Origin: Planctomycetaceae bacterium
GTDB taxonomy: Bacteria; Planctomycetota; Planctomycetia; Pirellulales; Thermoguttaceae
Direction of reading: 5' to 3'
Assembly (NCBI GenBank): GCA_031261125.1
Contig: JAISJZ010000115.1
Span: forward strand, 1-10,885
DNA length: 10,885 bases
Shown here: piece after piece, positions 1 through 7,630 of the stretch
Layout: the number at the start of each line of letters is the position of its first letter
Position numbering within the stretch: position 1 is the stretch's first letter
The notes under the pieces: model-generated
Databases searched by the model: none
What the model was told of the DNA's origin: nothing
The model's input: the letters and a program-made list of their open reading frames with translations, nothing else
Translations under genes and position numbers: made by a program

Positions 1-44
1 AGTCAAGTATTCGCGGCGGGGGAATTGAAAACGGACAGCAGATG

Positions 45-89
45 ACGGACAATGGCGGCGGTATTTGAACATTTGTCCGTTGTTTTTTT
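45..89 (+). terminator. Possible intrinsic terminator or attenuator abutting cdsA
   Basis: An 8-bp stem, ACGGACAA (45-52) with TTGTCCGT (73-80), encloses a 20-base loop and is followed by TGTTTTTTTA, including seven T at 83-89. This is the layout of a Rho-independent terminator. A second copy of ACGGACA at 31-37 could pair with the same right arm, which would give an alternative and mutually exclusive fold. The stem is half A/T and the loop is long, so strength is uncertain. The T-tract ends at the ATG of cdsA, so the element either ends an upstream transcript or attenuates read-through into cdsA. Confidence 0.45.
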
Positions 90-1034
90 ATGCTTTCCCG
101 CCGCCTCATTTTCGGTACACTGATAATTGCCGTCCTGCTGCTGCTGTCTTGGCTGGATGTGATCATTTCACATTACGGAGCAAAAAAAGAAATTCTTTGG
201 CTGCCGAAAGGAATGGTTTTGCTGCCGGTCTATCTGGGCTGCCTTATCCTTTTGACCCGCGAAGTGCTGCGGATACTCGATGCCGCCGGTCTGCATCCGT
301 TCGACCCGACCGTCTATCTCGGAAACATATTGGTTGCCGCAAGTTGCTGGTTCGCTAATGTGTATCAGCAATTCAAAATTGACATTCTCGGCGAAACGGC
401 ATCAAAAGGCGGCTGGCATTGGGCGGTTACGTCCAGTTATTGCGCTCTGTTCGCCCTTGCCGTCGGCGTTATTATCTGCTTCGCTGCCGAAATGCGGCGG
501 TACCATCATCCCGGCGGCGTAACAATTAACCTGTCCGGTGCCGTGTTTGCGATTGCATATCTCGGTTTGCTGTCGTGCTTTATGATTCAACTGTATATGG
601 CTTACGGCATCTGGGCGGTGCTATCCTTGGTTGTTATCACAAAATTGTGCGACATCGGTGCGTTTGCCGTCGGTTCGCTTGTCGGTCGGCACAAGATGAC
701 TCCGCTGTTAAGTCCGGGCAAAACGATTGAGGGGGCAATCGGCGGCATTTTGTTTTCCTGCGTCGGGGCGTGGTTCTGGTTCGACATTATCCTGATACGG
801 TTTGATAACGTTCACCGAACGCCGGTTCTCGGCTGGTTGGCGTTCGGCATCGTTATTGCCGTTGTCGGGATGGTCGGCGACCTCGGCGGCTCGCTCATCA
901 AGCGGGACAGCAAAATGAAGGACTCCGGTCATAGTGTTCCGGGGTTCGGCGGCGTTTTGGATGTGTTCGATTCCTTGTTAATGGCAGCACCGGCAGCGTA
1001 TTTCTTTTGGACGTTCCGAATTGTCTGTCCGTGA
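90..1034 (+). CDS. cdsA: CdsA: phosphatidate cytidylyltransferase (CDP-diacylglycerol synthase)
   Basis: A 314-residue integral membrane enzyme that converts phosphatidic acid and CTP to CDP-diacylglycerol and pyrophosphate, the branch point of bacterial phospholipid synthesis in the inner membrane. The C-terminal part carries the CDP-diglyceride synthetase signature: SLIKRDSKMKD at 268-278, then PGFGG (284-288), D291 and D294. The usual HGG and DRxD are FGG and DVFD here, a variant I associate with planctomycetes. A conserved loop with SPGKTIEG is at 208-215, and GDLGGS at 263-268 contributes an acidic residue. Hydrophobic segments cover most of the chain, starting at residues 7-26. The ATG at 90 is the only reasonable start: an in-frame stop lies at 66-68 and the next ATG (213) would remove the first membrane segment. 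No clear Shine-Dalgarno precedes it, because a T-tract fills that space. The upstream neighbour is cut off; in many bacteria it is uppS, but that cannot be shown here. Confidence 0.93.
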   Translation: MLSRRLIFGTLIIAVLLLLSWLDVIISHYGAKKEILWLPKGMVLLPVYLGCLILLTREVLRILDAAGLHPFDPTVYLGNILVAASCWFANVYQQFKIDILGETASKGGWHWAVTSSYCALFALAVGVIICFAAEMRRYHHPGGVTINLSGAVFAIAYLGLLSCFMIQLYMAYGIWAVLSLVVITKLCDIGAFAVGSLVGRHKMTPLLSPGKTIEGAIGGILFSCVGAWFWFDIILIRFDNVHRTPVLGWLAFGIVIAVVGMVGDLGGSLIKRDSKMKDSGHSVPGFGGVLDVFDSLLMAAPAAYFFWTFRIVCP

Positions 1035-1071
1035 ATAAAAGATAAAACTGCTGCCGCAGACGATTGAACCC

Positions 1072-1099
1072 TTGAATTCCGAAACAATCCGGTTAGAAT
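1072..1099 (+). promoter_or_regulatory. Candidate sigma70-type promoter for the regulator/cytochrome operon
   Basis: TTGAAT (1072-1077), a 16-base spacer, then TAGAAT (1094-1099). The distance to the ATG at 1141 would leave a leader of about 35 bases. It sits in the 106-base gap after cdsA, which has no convincing terminator, so read-through from cdsA is also possible. The same -10 hexamer occurs in the candidate promoter at 7657-7685. This is seen by eye only, and planctomycete promoters are poorly defined. Confidence 0.4.
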
Positions 1100-1128
1100 A
1101 GACCGCAATCCTAAATTTGTCTATCGAC

Positions 1129-1133
1129 GGGAG
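1129..1133 (+). promoter_or_regulatory. Shine-Dalgarno that fixes the start at 1141
   Basis: GGGAG lies 7 bases upstream of the ATG at 1141. The alternative in-frame TTG at 1117 has no such motif at a useful distance, so the ATG is preferred. The same GGAGCAGC-type context precedes the next gene at 2993. Confidence 0.6.
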
Positions 1134-1140
1134 CAGCCGA

Positions 1141-2979
1141 ATGTCCGGGCAGTACATTAACGAACAAGGTACCGACAGCAAACAAACGATTTTAATTGCC
1201 GGTACGTCGTGGAAAGAAGCGGGTACGCCTTTGGTCGAACATTCCGCTCTTTGGAATTACGAGTGGTGCAGCGACTTGTCTGATGCGATAGGAATGTTGA
1301 AAAGCGGACAATTCGCGGGTATTCTTGCCGGGGCGGATTTGTTTAATTCGTATGAAACAGGGATATTTTCGTTTGAACACCGTATTGTTCAAAACATCCG
1401 CTCCGGTTTGGTTGTTCTCGGTCTCGACCAAAAAATTATCTGGCATAACCGGCAATTCCGGGAATGGATTCAAACGGACAATGTTATCGGCAAACGGTTC
1501 TTTCCGACACTCGGATTCCCTGAAATGCTGGGACCGGATTATAGTCCGTTAACGAAAGTCCGAACAACGGGCAAGTATTCCGTAACTCTGTTATGCCTGC
1601 ACGAACCGGTACGGTATATCACGATGGACACCACGCCCGTCTTTGATAAAGAAGGCAAAGTGATTCAGTACGTTGTCCGCTTGATGGACGTGACCGAAGA
1701 GCAAACACAAAAAAATAAATGGGATAAGATTCACGAAGCGTGTAAAGAATTAGCAGACCTTTCTAAACAAGACATTCTTTCCCGTTCACCGTCAGACAGA
1801 GTGAACATTCTGAAAGCGAAAATTGCCAAGTTTGCCCAGGAAATTCTTGAATTCGCCATCATCGAAATCCGCACGGTTTCCCGCCGGACGCAGAATCTTC
1901 TGGAACCGCTGCTGGCAATCGGAATGTCCGACGATGCCGTTCACCGAACGCTGTACGTCAGTCAGGACGATAACGGCATTACCGGCTGGACGGCATATCA
2001 CCGCCGCAGTTACAAGATGGACGATGCGAACGAAGACCCGTTTTATCTCGAAGGAATTGCCGGCGCACGCAGTTCGATTACCTCACCGCTGCTGTACCGC
2101 GGTTCGCTCATCGGAACGTTCAATGTCGAAAGCACGCAGCCGAAAGCGTTTGACGATAATGATTTGAAACTGCTTGAATTTTTTGCCGATGCCGTAGCGC
2201 AGACGATTCATACGCTTGACCTGTTCGATTTTGAATACAAAGACACCGCTTACAAAAGTATCGAGAAGGTGTACAGTGCCGCAGCACAGCCGCTCAATCA
2301 GATTCTTTTGGAGACCGCCCGGCTCCGGTCGGGAAAAATCGTTGACCGCAGCGACTTGTTCGGGACATTGGCAACGGTTCAGCATTATGCCCGAAAGATT
2401 CAGGAGGCGTTTCAAGGTTTCGTTGCTGAATTAGCCCCCGCGCTGCCGCCGGAAATATCAGCAACGGACTGCATTAACTATCCTATGCTGCGGGACAAAC
2501 GGATACTGATGGTTGATTCCGATGAGACGACCGGCAAGGAACTGCGGCGGATTTTGTTCTACTACGGCTGTACTGTTGAAACGGCAACGAACGGCGAAAA
2601 CGCGTTGAAGATGCTTGAAACGGCAGCGTATGATGTTTATATGAGCGACATTAAACTGCCGGATATGTCGGCATTTGCGTTCTTCAAATTGGTGCGCTGC
2701 TTCCATTGCCGGCTGTTGAACGGGAAACCGCCGGAAACGCTTTGCAGTCCGCCGGAGGAAGACCCGTGCTGTCATCGGCTGGAAGTGCCGTATGTTCCGT
2801 TTGTCTATATGAGGGCGTTCGGTTATGATACGGCACACGTTATGCCCCGTGCGATTCAAGCCGGAGTAATCAAACCGATTTTCAAACCGTTTGTTCTGAA
2901 CCAGTTGCTCGACACGTTAAAGTCAGTGATAGCGAAAGACCAAGAACAGCGCAGGCGGTTTCCGAAAGAAACCGCTTGA
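1141..2979 (+). CDS. PAS-GAF-receiver signalling protein with Cys-rich insertion
   Basis: A 612-residue soluble protein, numbered from ATG 1141. Residues about 15-70 look like a degenerate receiver (beta1 TILIAGT, then DAIGMLKSGQFAGILAG). Residues about 82-190 fit a PAS domain, ending in the typical RLMDVTEEQ. Residues about 217-358 fit a GAF domain, with GITGW at 280-284 and SSITSPLLYRGSLIGTFNVES at 311-331 as its core strands. Residues 373-425 are helical and recall a dimerisation helix pair but lack a phospho-accepting His box. Residues 454-600 are a receiver: acidic pair D459/D461 in VDSDE, phospho-acceptor D503 in MSDIKLPD, and K582 in FKPF. The switch Thr/Ser is Arg558 (YMRAFGYD). About 30 residues (520-549) with five Cys and two His are inserted before the fourth strand. 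There is no kinase or DNA-binding domain, so the output is probably protein-protein contact. The gene ends 13 bases before the exported cytochrome gene, which suggests an operon. The ligand and partner kinase are unknown. Confidence 0.85.
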   Translation: MSGQYINEQGTDSKQTILIAGTSWKEAGTPLVEHSALWNYEWCSDLSDAIGMLKSGQFAGILAGADLFNSYETGIFSFEHRIVQNIRSGLVVLGLDQKIIWHNRQFREWIQTDNVIGKRFFPTLGFPEMLGPDYSPLTKVRTTGKYSVTLLCLHEPVRYITMDTTPVFDKEGKVIQYVVRLMDVTEEQTQKNKWDKIHEACKELADLSKQDILSRSPSDRVNILKAKIAKFAQEILEFAIIEIRTVSRRTQNLLEPLLAIGMSDDAVHRTLYVSQDDNGITGWTAYHRRSYKMDDANEDPFYLEGIAGARSSITSPLLYRGSLIGTFNVESTQPKAFDDNDLKLLEFFADAVAQTIHTLDLFDFEYKDTAYKSIEKVYSAAAQPLNQILLETARLRSGKIVDRSDLFGTLATVQHYARKIQEAFQGFVAELAPALPPEISATDCINYPMLRDKRILMVDSDETTGKELRRILFYYGCTVETATNGENALKMLETAAYDVYMSDIKLPDMSAFAFFKLVRCFHCRLLNGKPPETLCSPPEEDPCCHRLEVPYVPFVYMRAFGYDTAHVMPRAIQAGVIKPIFKPFVLNQLLDTLKSVIAKDQEQRRRFPKETA

Positions 2980-2981
2980 AC

Positions 2982-2985
2982 GGAG
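2982..2985 (+). promoter_or_regulatory. Shine-Dalgarno of the exported cytochrome gene
   Basis: GGAG with a 7-base spacing to the ATG at 2993, inside the 13-base gap after the preceding stop codon. It closely resembles the site at 1129-1133 and supports translation of both genes from one transcript. Confidence 0.6.
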
Positions 2986-2992
2986 CAGCACA

Positions 2993-5989
2993 ATGCGGAA
3001 AATCATTATTCTTTTGTTCGTTTTGTTCTTTGCGCCGAACGTCGCGCTTAATGCCGATGATGTTCTGCAACAAATTCTCGCTTTGCCGCCGGAATCCCGT
3101 CAAAAAATTGCTGTTGAACATTGCGCTGTTTTCGGCGGCGGTTGGAAATTTGACGGCGGTACCGTTTCGATTGATGCCGGAGCGGGACCGAAACTCGTTT
3201 GTACCAAACCGGGTTTTACGGATATGACAGACGGCGAAATATCTGTCGAAATGTTCTTTCCGAAACTGCCGAAAGAACAGCAGACCAACGCTTACCGCAA
3301 CGCCGGTATTTTGTTAAACGTCAAAGAACCGGGCGACGGTGCCGATGCGTTCATCGGTTATGAAATTGCTCCCAGTGCCGAGTCGCAGCATATCAACATC
3401 GGACGGCATCAGCACAATTACACACCGCTCAAACAAGTCCCGTTTAAGATTCCGGCGGAGAAATGGTTCACGCTGCAAGTAAAGTTTAACGAAGCGGCGT
3501 TTGAAGTTTTCATCGACGGGGAATCGGCTGCAAAATACAGCGGCGGGAAAATAAACGGCGGAAGCGTTGCGTTGCGTCCTTGGCAGCGGCTCGTCAAATA
3601 CCGGAATTGGAAAATTACCGCAAACGGTAATACGTTCACCGTCCCGTTGAAACAAGCGGCTTGTCCTGCCGATGTTATGCCGCCGTCTTTGGCAACCGAA
3701 GGTTTGCCGCCGCTCCTTTTCATCACCCGCGCCCCGTTGTCGCAGCCGAATTCCGTCGGCAACGACATCTGGCAGGGCAAACCGACCGCTCCCGGCTGTT
3801 CCATCCGGTTAATCAATCCGGCGAAACCGGAACTGCCGGTGCAAACCTTGTTTGAAGACAAAACCGGCAGTATTTACGACGGGAATTTGTCCGCTGATGC
3901 CGAAACAGTGTATTTTTCGTACCGCCGCGCCGGAGAATTGTATTGGCATCTTTGGCGGTTGAACATAAATGATAAATCCGTTCGGCAATTAACAGACGGA
4001 CCGTTTCACGATGTTAGTCCCTGTGAAGCACCGGACGGCAGTTTGATTTTCGTTTCCACACGAAGATTCGGATACACGCTTTGCCAGCCGGGTCCGTCAT
4101 CGAATCTGCATCGGTTGAAAGAGCAAAAAATTTCCTGCGTCAGTATGAATACGCTGTCCGATTTTAGTCCTGCGATGCTGCCTGACGGACGCGTACTTTT
4201 CACCCGTTGGGAATATATTGACCGGGATTTAACGTATCGGCAAAGTTTGTGGACGCAGAACCCGGACGGCACCGGTTATCAACTGTTCTTCGGTAACACG
4301 ATTAGGGATGTCGGCACGTTTTGGCAGGCGCGTCCGCTGCCGGGACAGAACAATATCTGTGTTGCAACGTTCGCTCCGCATCACGGTTATCCGCACGGTA
4401 TGATTGGACTTATCGACCGCCGCGCCGGTGTTGAAGGCGAAAAAGGCAAAGGGTTTATCTACATCACCAAAGAGGTGCCGGCCGTCGGCGACCGGAATCA
4501 GCCGTGGGGATACCGCGACCCGTTTCCGCTGAATGAAGAAACGTTTCTGTGTTCTTACGGCAGCGGTACCGGTTTCTACAAAGACGGTAAAAAACGGTTC
4601 GCGCTCTATCTGCTGAACCGTCAGGGACAAAAACGTTTGCTGTACGAAGATAAAGAACAAAGTTGTTTCTTTCCGATGCCGCTGGTCAAAGCGCAGCCGG
4701 TTGCGGATAAAGTACCGGCGGTATCCGCCGCCGGCACCGCCGGCATTTGTCAAACCGGTACGGTGCTGTTGACAAATGTTAACGAAGGATTGCAGGGTAA
4801 AGTTAAACCCGGTGTTATCGTTGCCCTTCGGATTATGGAACAAGTCCGCAAAACAGAAGACCTCGTCCGCCGGGCTTACGACCAATCGCCGGTGATGAGT
4901 TACGGTACCTACTACGCGAAACGGGATTGGGGAACGGTACCGCTGGAAAAAGACGGTTCGGCACATTTCATTGTCCCCGCTCTTCGGGAAATCTACTTGC
5001 AGGGATTGGACAGCGAAGGACGGGAGGTTTTCCGAATGACTTCGGCGTTGCAAGTGATGCCGGGCGAACGGGTTAGTTGTTTCGGCTGCCACGAAAACAG
5101 AGATGCTGCGCCGGTGCCGGTCAAACGCGCTCCGCTTGCCGCTGCGAAAGAACCGGTGAAACCGCAGCACCCGGAATGGTTAATGAACCGGGAACGCATC
5201 AATCCGCAGCCGGATGCCGCCGTATTTGATTATCCGAGCGTTGTCCAGCCGGTTTGGGATAAGTATTGCGTTTCGTGCCATAACGGAGAAAAAGCAGACG
5301 GCGGTTATGATTTGACCGGAGACAAAACCCGGTTTTTCAGTATGTCGTATGATAATCTGCTGGGAACGAGCAAGTCCTATCGGCAGCACGATTTGACAAC
5401 GGGGAAAATGCTGCCCGAAGAAGCGGCAAAGGGCAAACCGCTGGTTCATTTCTTTTGGCTGCTTTTCACGCCGACAGCGGTGAACGAGCCGTACATCACC
5501 GGTTCATATGCCAGCCGGTTAACGGAACTGATTGAATCAAGTCACGGCGGCGTGTCGATGCCGCCGGTTGACCGGCAGAAGATTTACTATTGGATTGACG
5601 CAAACGTACCGTATTACGGTACTTACGCTCACAGCCGACCGAATGCGGCGGGACGCAGAGACCGGTTTGCCGACCCGAAAAGCGGGGACGATTCGCCGTG
5701 GTTCGGGCAGTTCCTCGAAGTTTATAGGCGGCGTTGTGCTGAGTGTCATTCCCATTTTGAGCAGCCGGACAATCGGGACTGGATTGGACGGTACGCTTGG
5801 ATCAACTTGTCGAAACCGGAACGCAGTGCGGCGTTAACGGCACATCTGTCAGATTCCCAAGGAATCCGGTCGAAAACCGATGAGGATTATGTGAAAATGC
5901 GGAACGCCATCGAAGAGGGCAAACGGATAATGGAGGAAAATCCCGAAGCGGATATGCCGGACTTTCGGAACGCCCGCCCGGAACCGTGA
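2993..5989 (+). CDS. Exported PD40 propeller / HZS-alpha-like tri-haem cytochrome c protein
   Basis: A 998-residue protein with a Sec signal (MRKIIILLFVLFF, cleavage near A21). Residues about 45-212 form a lectin-like beta-sandwich resembling the DUF1080/LamG group (DGEISVEMFF; WFTLQVKFNEAAFEVFIDGE). Residues about 235-560 look like a TolB/PD40 beta-propeller, with blades such as LTDGPFHDVSPCEAPDGS (333-350) and FSPAMLPDGRVLFTRW (391-406). Residues about 580-700 resemble the hydrazine synthase alpha-subunit middle domain. CXXCH haem c motifs are at 696-700 (CFGCH), 759-763 (CVSCH) and 915-919 (CAECH). In the anammox hydrazine synthase alpha subunit a propeller is likewise followed by haem domains. 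Many non-anammox planctomycetes encode such homologues and their function is unknown. No beta/gamma hydrazine synthase genes are in this window, so hydrazine synthesis is not implied. The likely location is the periplasm, with a redox role. It probably shares an operon with the upstream PAS-GAF-receiver gene. The stop is 6 bases from the convergent gene. Confidence 0.85.
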   Translation: MRKIIILLFVLFFAPNVALNADDVLQQILALPPESRQKIAVEHCAVFGGGWKFDGGTVSIDAGAGPKLVCTKPGFTDMTDGEISVEMFFPKLPKEQQTNAYRNAGILLNVKEPGDGADAFIGYEIAPSAESQHINIGRHQHNYTPLKQVPFKIPAEKWFTLQVKFNEAAFEVFIDGESAAKYSGGKINGGSVALRPWQRLVKYRNWKITANGNTFTVPLKQAACPADVMPPSLATEGLPPLLFITRAPLSQPNSVGNDIWQGKPTAPGCSIRLINPAKPELPVQTLFEDKTGSIYDGNLSADAETVYFSYRRAGELYWHLWRLNINDKSVRQLTDGPFHDVSPCEAPDGSLIFVSTRRFGYTLCQPGPSSNLHRLKEQKISCVSMNTLSDFSPAMLPDGRVLFTRWEYIDRDLTYRQSLWTQNPDGTGYQLFFGNTIRDVGTFWQARPLPGQNNICVATFAPHHGYPHGMIGLIDRRAGVEGEKGKGFIYITKEVPAVGDRNQPWGYRDPFPLNEETFLCSYGSGTGFYKDGKKRFALYLLNRQGQKRLLYEDKEQSCFFPMPLVKAQPVADKVPAVSAAGTAGICQTGTVLLTNVNEGLQGKVKPGVIVALRIMEQVRKTEDLVRRAYDQSPVMSYGTYYAKRDWGTVPLEKDGSAHFIVPALREIYLQGLDSEGREVFRMTSALQVMPGERVSCFGCHENRDAAPVPVKRAPLAAAKEPVKPQHPEWLMNRERINPQPDAAVFDYPSVVQPVWDKYCVSCHNGEKADGGYDLTGDKTRFFSMSYDNLLGTSKSYRQHDLTTGKMLPEEAAKGKPLVHFFWLLFTPTAVNEPYITGSYASRLTELIESSHGGVSMPPVDRQKIYYWIDANVPYYGTYAHSRPNAAGRRDRFADPKSGDDSPWFGQFLEVYRRRCAECHSHFEQPDNRDWIGRYAWINLSKPERSAALTAHLSDSQGIRSKTDEDYVKMRNAIEEGKRIMEENPEADMPDFRNARPEP

Positions 5990-5995
5990 TAGAAT

Positions 5996-7528
5996 TTATT
6001 CTTTTCGTTGCAGCAGCGTTAACATTTTGCGGTCGAGTTTGTGTCCGTGAAAGTCCTCGTAATCGACATCTTTGCGTCCGCTGTCGATAATGCCGAAACT
6101 GCCGCGGAGGTTCCATAACGCATACCCCCAGTCGGCTTCATCCCAGTTTGTCAGCATATCGCTCATCCAGCGGAGAGCGACATCGTGCGGACACGGCGAG
6201 TGTGCGCCGAATTCACCTACGATAACGCCGCAGCCGAGCGTTTGCAATTTCTTCCACGGTTCAAGCCGGTCACGCAGCCATTGCCGGTCTTTGACATTTC
6301 CGCCGTGCAGCAGCGGTTTGCCGTCCGCTTCTTGATAAACAAATTGTGCTGCCGGCTGGTTCCAGGACGGCGACAACTTTATAGACGTTTCCGCTTTTTC
6401 ATTTTGAATACCAATTTCTGTAAGAATCAGCCATTGCCCTTCATCAATACGGACCTCAACCTTCTTTGTTCCTGCCGGTATTACCGCCGTGTAATTCCGG
6501 TTATAAACGTTCTGGTAAATCTTCCACTGTTCGGCATAGACAACTTTTTCCCATTCCCCTTCACCGGGACCGGGAGCAAACGGATGTTCAAACACCGTTT
6601 TGCCGTCCGCTTTGACCGTCAGCAGATTCTTATCCGAGACGGTACCGACTTTAATCCGCAGTTTTACCGCCGATTGGAAATTGCCGGTAACAACCAGCGG
6701 TTCGCCTTGCCGTTCCTTGTCGATGCCGCTTTGCGACGGCGAAAACAAGTTACCGTTGCCCGACACGATAGGCCACGCAGGATACGGAAAATCCTTGCTG
6801 TTCACCCAACTTGCCCCGTAATGAGAAATTTCCGAGGGGGCATAACCGCGGGTCGCTTGGGCAATTTTCTGGTCTGCCAAATCAAAGAACGGTTCACCGC
6901 CCCATTGATACCCGTCGCAGATGATTAGCCGGTCAGCGTCTTCTTCCCTGATACCTTTAATAATTGCTTTGTGGGCGGCAACGCATTGCGGCAAAAGTCC
7001 GTCAACGGTTCCCGGTTCGTTGAACAAGTTGAAACTGACTTGCTTATTGGAAACGCCCTTGTACCGCTTGGCAAAGGTTTTCCAGTGCTTCGTGCAAACT
7101 TCGAGTGCTTCCGGGTCAGTCCAAACGCTTTTCGGTTCCGGCGGCGAAGCAACGGTGTAGCCCGGCGCACGGTGAAAATTCATACAAATATGCACTCCGT
7201 ATTTTTCGCCGAACCGGACAACTTCGTCAACGTCTTCAAGAACTTTTTCGTTGATTTTCTTCCAGTCCTTGTCAACAATCCAAGCCCGGTAGTCCATCGG
7301 CAAGCGGACGAAGTTAAATCCGAAGTCCTGAATCCACCGAAAATCGTCTTCAACGAATTTATCGTTTCGACCGTTAAATTTTTCGAGCAGATTGAAACCC
7401 CGCCATTGCGGCAGTTTGTCGTACCGCACATCGGGCAGTGGTGCGGCGGCGTTTAACGAACCGGATTGTGCGAATCCGGCAGCGAGGGCGGCGGTTAAAC
7501 CGCTTTTGAGAAAATCACGGCGTTGCAT
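5996..7528 (-). CDS. Secreted GH5-type glycoside hydrolase (cellulase family) with inserted beta-sandwich
   Basis: A 510-residue enzyme, numbered from the ATG at 7528. The N-terminus is twin-arginine-like: MQRRDFLK, a hydrophobic stretch, then an Ala-rich cleavage region near residues 26-29. The barrel shows the GH5 landmarks: RLPMDYRAW (75-83), NFHR with H119, the acid/base LFNEP with E171, SHYGAS with H236/Y237, the nucleophile GEFG with E439, and the aromatic ALWN (W472). Between SHYGAS and GEFG about 135 residues (258-395) interrupt the barrel. They contain beta-rich sequence (LRIKVGTVSDKNLLTVKADG; KKVEVRIDEGQWLILTEIGI) typical of a carbohydrate-binding or jelly-roll domain. The likely substrate is a beta-1,4-linked polysaccharide such as cellulose, glucomannan or xyloglucan; the exact one cannot be read from sequence. 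A 60-codon upstream in-frame extension is rejected because it overlaps the promoter at 7574-7602 and would bury the signal peptide. No Shine-Dalgarno is visible before 7528. It is convergent with the haem protein gene and divergent from the Hsp70 gene. Confidence 0.88.
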   Translation of the reverse strand: MQRRDFLKSGLTAALAAGFAQSGSLNAAAPLPDVRYDKLPQWRGFNLLEKFNGRNDKFVEDDFRWIQDFGFNFVRLPMDYRAWIVDKDWKKINEKVLEDVDEVVRFGEKYGVHICMNFHRAPGYTVASPPEPKSVWTDPEALEVCTKHWKTFAKRYKGVSNKQVSFNLFNEPGTVDGLLPQCVAAHKAIIKGIREEDADRLIICDGYQWGGEPFFDLADQKIAQATRGYAPSEISHYGASWVNSKDFPYPAWPIVSGNGNLFSPSQSGIDKERQGEPLVVTGNFQSAVKLRIKVGTVSDKNLLTVKADGKTVFEHPFAPGPGEGEWEKVVYAEQWKIYQNVYNRNYTAVIPAGTKKVEVRIDEGQWLILTEIGIQNEKAETSIKLSPSWNQPAAQFVYQEADGKPLLHGGNVKDRQWLRDRLEPWKKLQTLGCGVIVGEFGAHSPCPHDVALRWMSDMLTNWDEADWGYALWNLRGSFGIIDSGRKDVDYEDFHGHKLDRKMLTLLQRKE

Positions 7529-7573
7529 TGCTGGATAGGGAGGTAAATACCGCAGGTTGAACCAGATACCGTC

Positions 7574-7602
7574 ATTATACCGCGGCGGCAAACTGATAAC
7601 AA
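7574..7602 (-). promoter_or_regulatory. Sigma70-type promoter of the GH5 gene
   Basis: Read on the minus strand: TTGTTA (7602-7597), a 17-base spacer, then a perfect TATAAT (7579-7574). Transcription would begin near 7567 and give a leader of about 39 bases before the ATG at 7528. This is the best promoter match in the window, and it supports the shorter start of the hydrolase. Confidence 0.6.
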
Positions 7603-7630
7603 CAGGAAAAATTAGCGGGAGTCCATTTGG

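Noticed and set aside
1..68. 3' end of an upstream gene such as uppS
   Set aside because: All three plus frames are open for only a few codons before stopping at 26-28, 43-45 and 66-68, and none shows a recognisable C-terminus, so no frame can be chosen.
1117..1140. TTG start for the PAS-GAF-receiver gene, 8 codons upstream
   Set aside because: The ATG at 1141 has a well-spaced GGGAG, while the TTG has none and would leave almost no leader after the candidate promoter.
4229..5170. A 313-codon open frame on the minus strand inside the haem-protein gene
   Set aside because: Its translation has no recognisable motif and is rich in Arg and Phe, as expected of the antisense of this codon usage. 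The sense frame carries clear domains and CXXCH motifs.
2993..5989. True hydrazine synthase (anammox) subunit
   Set aside because: It has extra domains and three haem motifs, and no beta/gamma subunit genes are adjacent. HZS-alpha-like proteins occur in non-anammox planctomycetes.
6185..6928. A 247-codon open frame on the plus strand opposite the GH5 gene
   Set aside because: It is antisense to catalytic GH5 sequence, is Arg/Phe-rich, and has no recognisable domain.
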